This document shows, in pieces, positions 1-10,966 of a DNA stretch of 64,000 nt. Positions within the stretch are counted from its first letter, which is position 1; each line of letters begins with the position of its first letter. The stretch comes from Zingiber officinale. Lineage: Eukaryota; Streptophyta; Magnoliopsida; Zingiberales; Zingiberaceae. The notes beneath the pieces were generated by a model. It was not told the origin of the DNA, did not search any database, and was given only the letters and a program-made list of their open reading frames with translations. The stretch is taken from contig NC_056004.1 of assembly GCF_018446385.1 (NCBI RefSeq), positions 8,708,767 to 8,772,766 of the forward strand, written 5' to 3'. The translations under genes were made by a program, and so were the position numbers.

Positions 1-163
1 TAGAGTTCTAAAAGACCTTATTAAAATCTAGAAATGTTTTAGAAAAATTCTAGAGATTTTTAGGAATTTATAGAGTATTTTTATGCAATTTTTGGAGTTC
101 GTTTGGTATTTTTACCAAGAGGAAGAAGTTAAAAAAAAAGAAGAAAGAAAAATGTTGAAGTTG

Positions 164-229
164 GGTTTTGAACCCAAGACCTCGGGCTTGACCCGAGTCT
201 TAACCGAAGTCAGCCAACCAACTGAGCTA
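164..229 (-). other. tRNA-like A-box/B-box pair, antisense in LTR
   Basis: On the minus strand TAGCTCAGTTGG (229-218) fits the tRNA A box, and GGTTCAAAACC (174-164) is a degraded B box downstream at tRNA-like spacing. It resembles the 5' half of a tRNA or a SINE head. It is not a tRNA gene: no acceptor stem or cloverleaf can be drawn. Equivalent modules occur at the same place in the other chromovirus LTRs of the window. Confidence 0.55.
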
Positions 230-318
230 AGCAAGTTTTGTTAAATATATGGAACAAATGGTATTTAAAGAATAGTTGGGAACATTTAAAATAAATTAAA
301 TAAAAGGGGCGCGGCTGA

Positions 319-373
319 GGAATCGATGCCCGGACCTTGGGTTCGGTTAAAAGCCGGCTGACCAATTGGGCTA
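319..373 (-). other. Second tRNA-like box pair in the same LTR
   Basis: The minus strand reads TAGCCCAATTGG (373-362), an A-box-like string, then GGCATCGATTCC (330-319), a weak B box. A third, weaker candidate lies at about 445-525. A matching second module is seen in the LTR fragment near 16140-16205. Confidence 0.4.
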
Positions 374-2905
374 GCAGTCGGTGCTGAGCAAATATGCAGA
401 GAAATATATTTAAGGTATTATTGATAATAAAAAGGTTTCGAAAAATGGTCGAGCCGAGGCTCGATCCGACGATCTCCGGCTCAACTCGGGGTTTAAGCGG
501 AGAGGCTGACCAGGTCATCGAACCACCGGTTCTGTTTAGAAAAGGTAGGAAATTTTATTTAAGGAAGTTAATGGAATCCGGGAATTTAAAAGAGAAACTT
601 AAGGCTTAATTTTCCCGCGACCTAAACCTAACCTTTCCCCTCGCCTTCTCCCTTCTGCACTCGCGGCGTTCCTGTGCTCGGGCGGAAACGGAGCCGAGCC
701 TAGGGCTTTATCTCCGGCAGCCGGCGAAGACCTTTCCCGAGAGATATTCACGTTCTCAAGACCCCTTCAGCGAGGAGAAGGTGTAGACGCAAGAGATCGC
801 CGAGATTTGGAGCTCACCCGAACCCTAGAAGCACTAGAAGGTTCCTCCTTCGGCTGTGAGTCAAGGAAACGAAGGTAAGTTGCTACTCACTTGTAGTAGG
901 ATAGCTCCGACGTTTAATTCTTGATCCTCTCCTTGTTCCCGAAAGCTTTGCATGAGTTTCCTTGCTTTCTCCATTTTCGGATTCGAGTTAGCTTCTTGTT
1001 TGGATTTCGAAGCATGTTTTAAGGGGTGTTGTTTTTGATGCTTACTGCCATGAACCCTAAGGAATGGAGGAGAATTTGTATAGGTCCAGATTTCGACAAA
1101 GTTTGTTAAAGTTTAATTGTGTTCTGCAATTTTGATACGTTGAGGATCCGTTTCCAGCAAGTTTTGGCCTTTGTTTGTGCTATGTATGAGATAGGAACAG
1201 CCTCATTTGAACCTTAGAACAGCCTAGTCCTCTTGTGCTTTACGATGAACAAGAACAGCCTCCCTTGGAGCTTGTTGCAGTCCGGATTTTAATGGTTTCA
1301 ATTTATGTTGCTGATTCCATGAATTTCATGCTGTTGGCTTTGTAGTATTAGTATTTTATCTCACTGCCATGTATAAGAATGGATTTTATTAATGAATAAT
1401 GCAGTAAGGTAGTTTGTGCCTATTAGTCTTTTGTCTAAAGGACTTATAGGAATGAACAATCCGGTTATGTGAATTTTGATTTGATTTAGAGATTATAGTG
1501 CAGAAATTTATTAGCTAAGAATGCAGAATTCCGAGTAGCATGTTATGTAGATTCTTAGTTAAGCTTTGTATTAGCAGTAGGCTTGTATCATATTCATGTA
1601 GCAGTGCAGATTTTTCAATTCGTGGTAGAGCAGATTTTTCAATTCGTGGTAGAGCAGATTTTTATTTTGTAGCATGCAGATTTTTGTTAGTTATATATGC
1701 AGATTTCTATTTAAGCTTCAAGGCAGATTCTGTTAAAGCTTATAGTATGCAGAATTTTGTAGCATAGTATGCAGAACTTTAATACAGTTTAGATCTCTTG
1801 GTTGTACAGTTTAGTACTTCAATGTTAGAAATTGTTTTAAACATTTCAGTGTCTTTTTAAGAAGCATTCTTTTATGAGAAGTATTAACAAGTATAAGAAA
1901 GATAAAGAAAAGAAAGAAAAAGGCCAAGGCCTTAAGTAGATCCCAAAGTCAAGACTTTTGGGATTTTGGCACACAAGGTGCTAAAGAAAATGCTGAGGCA
2001 TTATATAGAAGTAATAAAAGATAATAAGTATTTTACTTTTATCAGTGGCACTGTACTGGACTCTCTGTCCCTGGGCTGGGCTCCCATAGTCGTCCCTAGA
2101 TTTATATAACCTAGTAGTAACGGCTCGGCCGACGGTCGACGATCGACGACCATAGGGTCGCCAAATGGGCCGCCAAATGGGTCGCCGAATGGGTCGGGTC
2201 GTTACAAAAGTAAAAGCATAGTTGCCGGGCCCAAGAGAAGTTGATTATTATTTTGAAATATTATAAGTATAAGTTTTTGAACAAGTAAAACGAGTTTATA
2301 TAAGTATAAAGTATTAAAGAATAAGTCTTTAAACAAGTGGAATAAGATTCAGAAGGTGTTTAGAATTCAGTAAGTTTAGTTCTTTATTCTACCATGTTAA
2401 TCTAGTGGATGAGTAGTTTCATGTTTACCTATTAGATGAGTAGCATGATTAGCGAGTAGAATTACATGAGTAGATTTCTTAGCTTTTCTTTGCTATTAGT
2501 TTGACATGAGCAGTTATGTTTATGCTTTATTTCTTTTTAGAGCATATAGTTTTTAGTTCTTTTCGTATACATGCACATTCGTGATTTTGTGAGTTAGATA
2601 GCGCTTACTAAGCAAATTTTGCTTATAGACTACACTTTCTCTTACTGCAGATACAGGAAAGGAAAAGATATAGAAAGGAGGGCGACAAGGTGGCGCGGAT
2701 GGTGTGTGTTGCCAGGACTATGGAAGCCTTGGGACTTAGTTTAAGAATTTATTAAGATTGTCATTTATGTATTAGATGAGTCATTTAGTCTTCCGCTGTT
2801 AGTTAATTGTATGTTTATTTTGTTTCCTCTATTCATTACTTGCATGATTTGATTTCATTAAACTGCGTGGTGATGTTATTCCTTTTGTGTGTTTGATATG
2901 TGTCC

Positions 2906-2990
2906 CAGCCGCCTGTGGCTGTGTATACTCTGTATGTATTTACGGATATGGTCACCGGTACAGGGGAGACTCTGCCGGAATTTTTCGGTA
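2906..2990 (+). other. Conserved hairpin pair near LTR 3' end
   Basis: CAGCCGCCTGTGGCTG (2906-2921) can form a short stem, and CCGGAATTTTTCGG (2975-2988) can form another, following GTCACCGGTAC. The same two hairpins, with compensating or loop changes, recur in every chromovirus LTR of the window, for example 53226-53310, 59830-59920, and on the minus strand at 21411-21499, 24237-24320 and 43935-44013. The position suggests R/U5 RNA structure. Confidence 0.5.
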
Positions 2991-3092
2991 GGGTTTCCAT
3001 GTGATTTTTTTATCATACCGGTTAAGTAGAGTTAGTAGTTAAGTAACGGTCATCCTTAGAGAGTAGTAGTAGTAAGAAGGGTGGTCGTTACA

Positions 3093-3764
3093 GATGAAGA
3101 CGACGAACTCGACCAAACGAGTTTACTCGCATTGATGGCCCGGGACCAGATCAGCGAATCCGAGAGCGAGTCAGAAGCCGACTCCGAGCAAAGCCACGGA
3201 TCCGCATCCGTTTTCGAAGGGCCAGACTCCGCTGTAAGTATTCCTAGACTTAATAATTTAGTCAATTATTTACTTCGCAAATTAGCCAAGTCAAATTTGA
3301 AAATTAAGTCACTTTTAAAAGAAGTAACCATTCTTAAAGAAGTAACTAACTCAAAATCTTTACCTGATCAAGTTCAAATTGAAGATTCATCTCAAGTACA
3401 ACAACTTGAGAAAGAAAATTCAAATCTAAAAAATCAGTTAAAAGATTTAAAAAACACTTTAGAAAAGTTCTCTCTGGGCTCCAAGAATTTGGATCTAATT
3501 CTTGGGACACAAAGAGCCGTCTACAACAAAACTGGACTGGGATATAAAAGTAAAAAGAAATATAAATCTTATTTATCCTTAATAAAACAAAGTAGTAAAT
3601 CAGTCCAAGCATGGGTCCCTAAGTCCAAATTGATCAATCAAGTTGGACTTGGCCAATACTGGGTTCCGAAGGATCAAATATACTACCTCGACAGACCATA
3701 TCGAGGCCGTGATCCAGGGAAAACTAATATAAAAACAATCTTAAAATTCAAAATTCAAAATTAA
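3093..3764 (+). pseudogene. copia gag C-terminal part, split by LTR insertion
   Basis: The open frame from 3093 to the stop at 3762-3764 matches the last third of the intact gag at 34788-36407. It shares an acidic Asp/Glu/Ser-rich stretch, the segment starting LDQTSLLALMARDQ, a Lys-rich predicted coiled coil and the ending DRPYRGRDPGK. The C-terminus runs past the end of copy 2 (a few extra codons into the AT-rich repeat) because the stop is lost. The zinc knuckle and UBN2-type N-terminal domain would lie left of the window. The gag polyprotein forms the cytoplasmic particle of the element. The LTR ending at 3092 joins directly to a mid-gag codon, so this is a disrupted gene. The GTG-type start that an ORF finder might choose at 3081 is inside the LTR and is not real. 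Confidence 0.85.
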
Positions 3765-4200
3765 ATTACAAAATCTAAATTCAAAATTCGAAATTAAATT
3801 AAAAATTCAAAATTAAATTACAAATTCTAAATTCAAAATTCGAAATTAAAAAATCCAAAATTAAATTACAAAATCTAAATTCAAAATTCGAAATTAAAAA
3901 ATTCAAAATTCAAATTACAAAATCTAAATTCAAAATTCGAAATTAAATTAAAAATTCAAAATTAAATTACAAAATCTAAATTCAAAATTCGAAATTAAAT
4001 TAAAAATTCAAAATTAAATTACAAATTCTAAATTCAAAATTCGAAATTAAAAAATCCAAAATTAAATTACAAAATCTAAATTCAAAATTCGAAATTAAAA
4101 AATTCAAAATTCAAATTATAAAATCTAAATTCAAAATTCGAAATTAAATTAAAATTAAATTAAAAATTCAAAATTCAACAAGTCGAAATTATAAAAATGA
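3765..4200 (+). repeat. AT-rich short tandem repeat after gag
   Basis: Imperfect tandem units built from AAATTCAAAATT and TACAAAATCTAAATTC, with a higher-order repeat of about 80-125 bases visible as near-identical blocks at 3770-3960 and 3960-4140. Copy 2 has a related but shorter tract at 36420-36655. No gene is present. Confidence 0.8.
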
Positions 4201-4740
4201 AAAATAGATGGAGGATCCAAACTAGCTGGCACCTCCAACTGAACTACTCGACAGGGTAACTGAACCTAATTTACCTGGAATGGGTAAAACAAGAATAGAT
4301 TACCCGGCAGGGTAATTAAGGTTAGATTAAAACGGGATAAGTTTAACTTGAACCACAGTACTGGTGAAGTTTTTGGATGATAGTACGTTAAGGAAGCTTG
4401 GACATCGCATGTCTAGGAAGATATGGCTTCGACCTGGTGCATTTGGCCAAGTGGAACTGACCGAAGCTACCCTTAAATGGATCCTAACTAGTTAGACCAA
4501 GGATTAGTATTAAGTTCAATGGGTAGGACTATTTGGAAGACCTCGAAGGCATGGTTACTTTAATGAGCTCCTTGTGACTCACCATAGCCCAGAAGTTTAT
4601 CCAAAGAATGCCTACCTGCTGAACCCAAAGCTAAACCTGAATCTAACACAAAGTTAAACCTTACCCTAAAAATTCAACCATAATTCATCTCACAAAAATT
4701 ATAGGATTTCCTGATTGAAAATTTAGATCGGGTGAGATGA
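4201..4740 (+). other. Conserved non-coding block of the pol-less copia family
   Basis: This stretch (from GATGGAGGATCC to GTGAGATG) is shared nearly base for base with 36660-37135, while the tracts on both sides have changed strongly. No long open frame spans it in both copies. It ends with a hairpin module: CATCTCAC at 4686-4693 pairs with GTGAGATG at 4732-4739. Its conservation suggests an RNA-level role or remnant pol-region DNA; I do not recognise a protein domain. Confidence 0.6.
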
Positions 4741-5790
4741 CTAAGTAATTAAAATCAAATTGATAATTAACTCAAATTCAATTCAAAATTATTTTTAAAA
4801 AAACTTAAATTTCAAAACTATTTTCAAAAACTTAAACTTCAAAATTATTTTCAAAACTTAAATTTCAAAATTATTTTCAAAAACTTAAATTTCAAAATTA
4901 TTTTCAAAAACTTAAACTTCAAATTTTTTTTTAAAAAAAATTAAATTTCAAAATTATTTTCAAAACTTAAACTTCAAAATTATATTTTTTTAAAAAAACT
5001 TAAATTTCAAAATTATTTTCAAACCTTAAATTTCAAAATTATTTTAAAAAACTTAAATTTCAAAAATATTTTCAAAAACTTAAATTTCAAAATTATTTTC
5101 AAAACTTAAATTTCAAAATTATTTTCAAAAACTTAAATTTCAAAATTATTTTAAAAAAACTTAAACTTCAAAATTATCTTTAAATTTCAAACTTAAATTT
5201 CAAAATTATTTTCAAAACTTAAATTTCAAAATTATTTTAAAAAACTTAAATTTCAAAATTATTTTTTTTAAAAAAAAACTTAAATTTCAAAATTATTTTC
5301 AAAACTTAAATTTCAAAATTATTTTATAAAAACTTAAATTTCAAAATTATTTTCAAAAACTTAAACTTCAAAATTATTTTTTTAAAAAAACTTAATTTTC
5401 AAAATTATTTTCAAAACTTAAACTTCAAAATTATTTTTTTTAAAAAAACTTAAATTTCAAAATTATTTTCAAAACTTAAATTTCAAAATTATTTTAAAAA
5501 ACTTAAATTTCAAAATTATTTTCAAAACTTAAATTTCAAAAAACTTAAATTTAAAAATTATTTTCAAAAAACTTAAATTTCAAAACTATTTTCAAAAACT
5601 TAAACTTCAAAATTATTTTTTTTGAAAAAAACTTAAATTTCAAAATTATTTTAAAAAACTTAAATTTCAAAATTATTTTCAAAAACTTAAATTTCAAAAT
5701 TATTTTCCAAAACTTAAATTTCAAAATTATTTTAAAAAAAAAACCTTAAATTTCAAAATTTGTTTAAACTCAAAATAAAAAAAAAATTTG
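4741..5790 (+). repeat. AT-rich minisatellite, unit about 22-26 bases
   Basis: About forty imperfect copies of a unit reading roughly AAACTTAAATTTCAAAATTA plus TTTTC, with variable A runs. The corresponding place in copy 2 (37141-38130) carries a different unit built on AAAAATCATTTCAAAA, so the array evolves fast while its position is kept. No gene is present. Confidence 0.85.
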
Positions 5791-5804
5791 GACACGTAGA
5801 ATCC

Positions 5805-6031
5805 GAAGGCGCCTCCATCTAAGAGGAGGCGCCCTCTATCAGCGGCGGGAAATTTCCCGCCGCCCACTTAAGGCGCCTTAAGAAGCCCTTAAGGCGCCTC
5901 CTAAGGCGCCCTAAAGGGATCTTAAGGCGCCTTAAAACCTTCTTTTTGTCACGAACAGAAACATTTTTCGTCTCTGTTCGTGTCTTGCCGCAAGCCGCCA
6001 CTTCTGCGATTCCTCCCAACCAAGGCGCCTT
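5805..6031 (+). promoter_or_regulatory. GGCGCC palindrome array upstream of accessory ORF
   Basis: At least seven GGCGCC cores lie in AAGGCGCCTT or GGAGGCGCC contexts between 5809 and 5931, with one more at 6023-6031, directly 5' of the ORF at 6063. A TTTCCCGCC inverted repeat is included. The same motifs, in the same contexts, are clustered in this element's LTR at 8935-9180 upstream of its TATA-like CTTTATAAGG. I infer an internal promoter for the accessory ORF; no clear TATA box is seen here. Confidence 0.55.
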
Positions 6032-6062
6032 CTACCTCTTTTCTTCCCTTTAATTCCTAGCT

Positions 6063-7378
6063 ATGCCTCCTAGGTACAATCTAAAACCCTTCTTCAATTG
6101 CTTAAATCCTATATTCTTGCTAGTTTTGCAATTTTTCTTGCATAATGTCAAAAATAGGAAGCGTCGTATTGTGGATACCACACCAACAAGGGCCCCTTCC
6201 ACGGACCCGAGATTCCCCTCGGAACAGCATAGGATAGATTTCTCTAGGTTTACCTTTGAGTCAATCAAACCTAGATATATTGGTAGGGCGTTTTGTCACA
6301 AAATTGTCAACCCACTATCCAAATGATAACCCATTATCATTTAGATAAACTGGTTGATTGCACCACGACTGTCAATCAAGACCTATGTGCCCAGTTCTAT
6401 CACAACCTTGAAAAGGTTGATGATAGAACTTATACCACCAGGGTAGGAGGTACTGACATTCAGTTCACTCCATCACTACTTCGCACCAGCCTAGAGATTA
6501 GGGAGTCTGAGTGTACATTTTTATGTTATCCGAGTAGGCCCCTACCCTTTGGTGCCCCCTATTCCCACGTTACATTAGACGACATTTACATGCATTTCTA
6601 TGGGGAGGAGAGACCCTTAGGCCTGACTGAGTTCAGATCCACTCTTCTTCGAGTTCAGGATTATGCTATGTACAGAGTCCTGACAGCTTGTATTATACCC
6701 TTATCATCTCGAGATGTCTCGACGATGCGACCGTCCCACTCGTTCTTCTTGTACGCCCTCACCCAGCACCTGGACATAGACATAGCCCTCCATATGTTTC
6801 ATAATATTATCCTTGCATCTAACACAGTTACATCTGGAGTAATTCATATGCCTTATTGTCATATCCTGACCCAGATATTCTCCAGCTCTAGGATAGACGT
6901 TACTAGAGGGGTTCTCATCCCACTTACCCTTTATGATGAGGTCGGTCAGCGTAGCCTTAGATTAGTAGGGGCAGAGGTCACTGCCGAGGGGATTCTGGCC
7001 TGGAAGGGCCGACCACCACCAGCTGCTGCCCCTGGTGCTCCAGAGGTCGAGGGCGCACCTGATGCGGATGAGGAGTGGCCAGATTTTCTGGCAGAGGACT
7101 TCTTCGCAGATCCTTCCACCTCTGCCGGACCCTCCTCCTCAGCCGGGCCGTCATCTTCAGCACCACTCTCTGTCGAGGATAGACTCACTCGACTTGAGAT
7201 CCAGTCCACACAGACGCGACGAGCTGTGTTAGACAGTCATCATTTTCTTCGGACTATGCGATCTGAGATAGTTGCTGGATTCGCATCTCTTCGAGGCGAG
7301 CTTCAGCGTCAGGGACAGCCTCAGCCGCCACCTGAGCAGCACCTAGCCGATCCTCCAGCCGACGATCCACCTGCTTGA
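6063..7378 (+). pseudogene. Accessory ORF (plant transposon-protein-like), copy 1, spliced, one frameshift
   Basis: ATG 6063 begins an 11-base exon (6063-6073) followed by a GT...AG intron (6074-6157, 84 bases), after which exon 2 starts GAAGCGTCG. Copy 2 has the same structure at the same codon, so the splice sites are supported by conservation. Exon 2 runs to about 6290-6326, where one frame change is needed to enter the long frame ending at 7378, so this copy is probably broken. The N-terminal 230 residues resemble the putative plant transposon protein family (compare the segment starting YTTRVGGTD). Then come a Pro/Ala/Ser-rich linker and a short coiled-coil-like tail. Function is unknown. 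It takes the place normally held by pol in copia elements. Identification to family is moderate; homology to copy 2 is certain. Confidence 0.75.
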
Positions 7379-8344
7379 TTCTATCTTTTCACTTGCCTTG
7401 ACATATTATTGACATATGTGATCTTTCTCTTACTCAGCTTTTGATGTATTTCTTGGATGTTTTAAATTGATTAGACATGTTATTACTCAGTTTTATGTGT
7501 TATATTTTCTGAGCATAGGTTTTATTGTTTTTTAAATTCTAGGAAAAATAGTTTTCAAAACTCCAATTTTTCCTAGATTTTAAAATTTTGGAATTAACCT
7601 AGGATTTCCCCCTAGATATCATGTTCCCCTAGAATTAAGCCAGAGCATCTCACAAGCACCTAGGTTTACCTTGATTGTGATTGACAAACATAGAACGCGT
7701 GAGATGTATAGGGTATAGCCTAGACTCAAGAATGCTTATGTCTGTGCATCAATATGAGTCTGGGCGTTAAATATGCAATAAACATTAATCAAGTTAAGTT
7801 CTCCAGCTCTAGTCAAGTCTATCTGGACAAAAATAACTTAACTTGACTAACCTAGTAAAAGCTATTGTCCTGTAGACAATCAGCAAGTAACTAAAGGTTA
7901 GACAGTTGGCAAAAGATACTCAATTTTTTAGATAAGAATGTTTTGCTCTCTATGGCTCTGATACCTAATATATCAACATGACTTGTGCTTGAACTTAAGG
8001 ACCAACTGAACTTAAATGAATAATCTTGTCCTAAAAACTTAAACTATTATTCCAATTGACCTTAACTTTCAAATTCTGTTGAACATTGCTAACCTTAATA
8101 AAATCATGTACAACTCATTAAAACACCTATTATTGGCCATTTTTGAGTTATGGCAAAGGGGGAGAGTAGCAAAAATGTAAACATAAAATTCAAGTTAAAA
8201 ATTAAGGGGGAGCATATAGGGCAAATTTGCTTTAGTTACCTTGTTCATCTATACTTAGCAGATTTGCCTGTGTTAAAAATGTCTATCTATTCGTTTGTTT
8301 ACTTAACTTTGAATTTGAGTTGCCATAATCAAAAAGGGGGAGAT
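7379..8344 (+). other. Non-coding 3' region with hairpin module and polypurine tract
   Basis: No gene. Conserved with 39797-40777. It contains a second CATCTCAC...GTGAGATG hairpin module (7646-7706) related to the one at 4686-4739, two purine blocks (around 8155 and 8203) and the polypurine tract AAAAAGGGGGAGA (8331-8343) that abuts the 3' LTR. The AAAAGGGGGAGAT/TGTTGG junction is typical of SIRE-like copia elements. Confidence 0.75.
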
Positions 8345-9592
8345 TGTTGGTGCATGAAGCATCCGACGATCGAACTCGTGTTTTGATAACGACAAAGAAT
8401 TCAAAGTTAAGATGTTTTGTAGTCTAACAAGTCTACTTGAGGATTTCAGGAAAGTCCTAGCTGCGGTTAGGCAAAGGGAAAACCCTAGGGGGCGGTAACC
8501 CTTGGTCATAGGGGGTGGTAACCCTATGCGGAAAGTCTTGGAAGGTCGATGGCTTCAGGTAAAAGTCCTAGGGGGTGGTAACCCTAGGTGGAAAGTCCTG
8601 GTGTCGCGAACCAGGTGAAAGACTGGAATAGCCGGGGAAGCGGATGTCCAGCAGAAAGTCTGGAAGCATCGAGTGCTGAGCAAAAGTCCAGTCGATCTAG
8701 AGGATTGACTGGCAACAGGTAAATCTCCTGAGTGGAGTAGGTGAGGATGCGTTCCCCGTAGAGGGAACAGTAGGCGTCGAGTCAACCTAGGGTTTCCGGT
8801 CGGAAACCCCAAGTCAGACTTGGACAGTCCGGAGACTGTCTATACTTCATTTATCATGTTTATTGTGCTAACTTTGTGTTGCAGGATATTGTTTGGGACT
8901 AACGTATCTTGCAGGTGCAAAGGAGCAACCTAAAGCCTCGGATGAACAGTGTCCGAGGTGCCTCCATGGAGCTTGGAGGCGCCTCGGGTGCAAAAGCTGA
9001 GCTGGCTGCGAAAGTTCATCGAAGGCGCCTTGAAGGGAGTATAAGGCGCCTTGGAAGGCACCTTGAGCAGGGTATAAGGCGCCTCCAAGGGATGAAGTTC
9101 GACCAGTTCAGATCTGATCCACGCGGAAGACTAGGCAGCATGGAGGCGCCTTGGACAGCCTTCAAGGTGCCTTGAACACCCTTTATAAGGGGGGTTCGAC
9201 CAGCATCTCTAATAATCAAGTTTGAGGCTTTCCTTCTTCAACGTGCTGCTAACAAAATCATTCCGAAGTGCTACTACAACATTCCGACAACCCGGAGCTC
9301 TGCTTTCTTCTTCTTTAAGTTGTCGGTATAACTTTATTATAATACTTTCTTTGTAAGAAGCTTTTAATTCTTATCGAGATTATAGTTGTTGCCCACCGGA
9401 AGAGATCAAGGATCGCGGGCCTTCGAGTAGGAGTCACCTTTGGCTCCGAACGAAGTAATTCCCTGTGTCTCTGTGGTTGATTGTTTTATTCCGCTGCTTA
9501 TTACTCTGATAATTCGATAGATCTCCGATAATCGTACAAAATAGCCACGAGCGCTATTCACCCCCCCCCCTCTAGCGCTTCTCGATCCAACA
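8345..9592 (+). mobile_element. 3' LTR of pol-less copia copy 1
   Basis: Starts TGTTGGTGCATG and ends CGATCCAACA, 1248 bases. It matches the LTRs at 33370 and 40778 in its first 500 bases and its last 250 bases. The middle differs: a GGCGCC-rich palindrome cluster (about 8935-9180) in AAGGCGCC context, then CTTTATAAGG (9181-9190) as probable TATA box, then a C10 run before the end. Confidence 0.9.
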
Positions 9593-10931
9593 TTCTGCAC
9601 ATGATATTCTAATAGCAAGAAACTAAATTTCCAATGCTACTAAACAAGACTGATCTTGTTTATTAATAGCAAGAAAACTAACACCATGTTCCTGGATCAA
9701 AGGCTGTTCGTGCCCACTACTTAGCACAAAAGAAGGGTCTAACAGGAATACTGATTATATGAAACTATAAATAACTAAAGGCTAAAAACTAAATCTGTAA
9801 TTTCTCTAAATTACTTCCAGTAAAGCAAAGCATAAGAAAGAGATAGTTTCTGCTGCTATCAAAAGTTAACACATGATATACTAAGCATGCACTCAATAAA
9901 TCTACAGATTCTGAATTGTTTCCAGCAAAGCATGGCATAAGGAAAGAATGTTATTACTATAAAAGAAATTGATACAAGAAGATGATGGTATGCTCGAATC
10001 TGCTGGAATCAAGGAAAACAACATACACCTCTCATCAAAACCGAATTATCTTGACAAGGAAACAAAAGTAAATCCCTTCAAGCTTTCAATTCCTAAAACA
10101 TGCTACTGCCGAATTTAAAAGAAACAAATCTCTTAAACTCCTAGCAACATTACCTTAAGCATGCTACTATATGCTAAACAAGCAAACTAACCCTAAAATT
10201 CTCTTCTTTGAAATACACGGCAGCAACATAAAAAACCCCCAATCTCATAGCATGCTTCGGATTCAAGAAACTCAGGAAACAAGGAAACGAAACCGAAAGA
10301 TCGGAGAAACTCCTACCGCAGGTGAGTAGTACTTACAGCGGTTTACTTGCACTTACAACCGAAGGAGAGGAAGAGGCTTCTAGGGTTTTCGGCAGTGACT
10401 CCAAAACTCGAGATTTCAACCCTTCCTCGTGTCCACGAGCTCTCTTTGACAAGGAGACCTCGAATCAGTGAAGAACCCACGGTGAGAAGTGCTCGCCAGC
10501 CGCCGAAGATGAAGCCTTAGCTTCGTTTTCGCCCGAGAGGGATCGCCGTCGCGAGAGGAAGAGAGGAAAATTAGGTTTAGGGAAAAGATTTCGGGTTACA
10601 GTAAAACACTTAAGCTTTCTTTTAAATCTAGGGTTTCCATTATAACTATACTTTATATATATCTCGCTTCATACTTATTAACAAACCACGCATAGCCAGT
10701 TGGTTGGCTGTGTCCAGTTGGGTCAGGTTCGGTCGGAGGTCTTGGGTTCGAGTCTCACCTTCAACGATTTTTGGTCAAAACTTCTTTCTTTTTGTAAACC
10801 TACTAAACGACCTCCAAAATTACGTAAAAATACTCTAAAAATTCTTAAAAATCTCTAGAATATTTTAAAAATATTTCCAAATATTTTTATGGACTTTTAG
10901 GACTTAAAATAGGGAAAATTGGGTCATTACA
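9593..10931 (-). mobile_element. 3' LTR portion of the minus-strand gypsy element
   Basis: The + strand ends GGGTCATTACA at 10931, the reverse of an LTR start TGTAATGACCC. Bases 9593-9960 equal 45482-45830 in the other LTR. The rest of the LTR (equivalent of 43797-45481) is left of the copia insertion, outside the window. Together the parts give an LTR of about 3.0 kb. Confidence 0.85.
10693..10756 (+). other. tRNA-like A-box/B-box pair, antisense to LTR
   Basis: TAGCCAGTTGG (10693-10703) fits an A box one base short, and GGTTCGAGTCTC (10745-10756) is a full-consensus B box. The pair is antisense to the LTR, as in the other chromovirus LTRs. No tRNA cloverleaf can be drawn. Confidence 0.6.
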
Positions 10932-10966
10932 ATCCCCCATACCTTATAAAAAGTTCGTCCTTGAAC

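Larger units (their letters stand above)
1..3092 (+). mobile_element. Chromovirus-type gypsy LTR, left end cut by window
   Basis: The first bases match the start region of the other chromovirus LTRs here (compare the reverse complement of about 23700-23550 and the + strand from 50690). It ends at GTCGTTACA (3090-3092), after which copia gag resumes abruptly. The conserved 3' block (GTCACCGGTAC, then TGCCGG..TTCGG, then GGTAAC) is present near 2950-3060. At more than 3.09 kb it is longer than the 2.4-kb LTRs at 21313-26533 and close to the LTR of the minus-strand element (about 3.0 kb from its two parts). The base run GATGA after the end is the probable right target duplication. Whether this is a solo LTR or the 3' LTR of a full element cannot be decided, since its left side is outside the window. 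Short open frames inside are not genes. Confidence 0.85.
3093..9592 (+). mobile_element. Pol-less SIRE-like copia element, copy 1 (5' part outside)
   Basis: The order is gag 3' part, AT-rich repeats, a conserved block, a palindrome array, an accessory ORF, a polypurine tract and the 3' LTR. It parallels the complete element at 33370-41962 block for block. No protease, integrase, RT or RNase H motif lies between gag and the accessory ORF. The 5' LTR and first two thirds of gag are left of the window, beyond the LTR at 1-3092 inserted in gag. The right flank TTCTG (9593-9597) resumes the LTR of the minus-strand chromovirus, as shown by the uninterrupted copy near 45480. Confidence 0.85.

Noticed and set aside
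164..234. True tRNA genes in the LTRs
   Set aside because: A-box and B-box strings are good, but no acceptor stem, anticodon arm or 3' end can be drawn, and the modules recur only inside LTRs.
1..3092. Calling the first LTR a solo LTR
   Set aside because: Its left flank and possible partner LTR are outside the window, so solo or complete cannot be decided.
6946..7209. Minus-strand frames across the accessory ORF and many 60-90 codon frames elsewhere
   Set aside because: They are shadows of GC-rich coding DNA or lie in LTRs, share no domain, and many start with non-ATG codons.
3093..9592. Pol hidden in another frame of the pol-less copia elements
   Set aside because: I looked for RT (YxDD or FxDD), integrase (HHCC, D-D-E) and protease motifs between gag and the LTR in both copies and on both strands and saw none.
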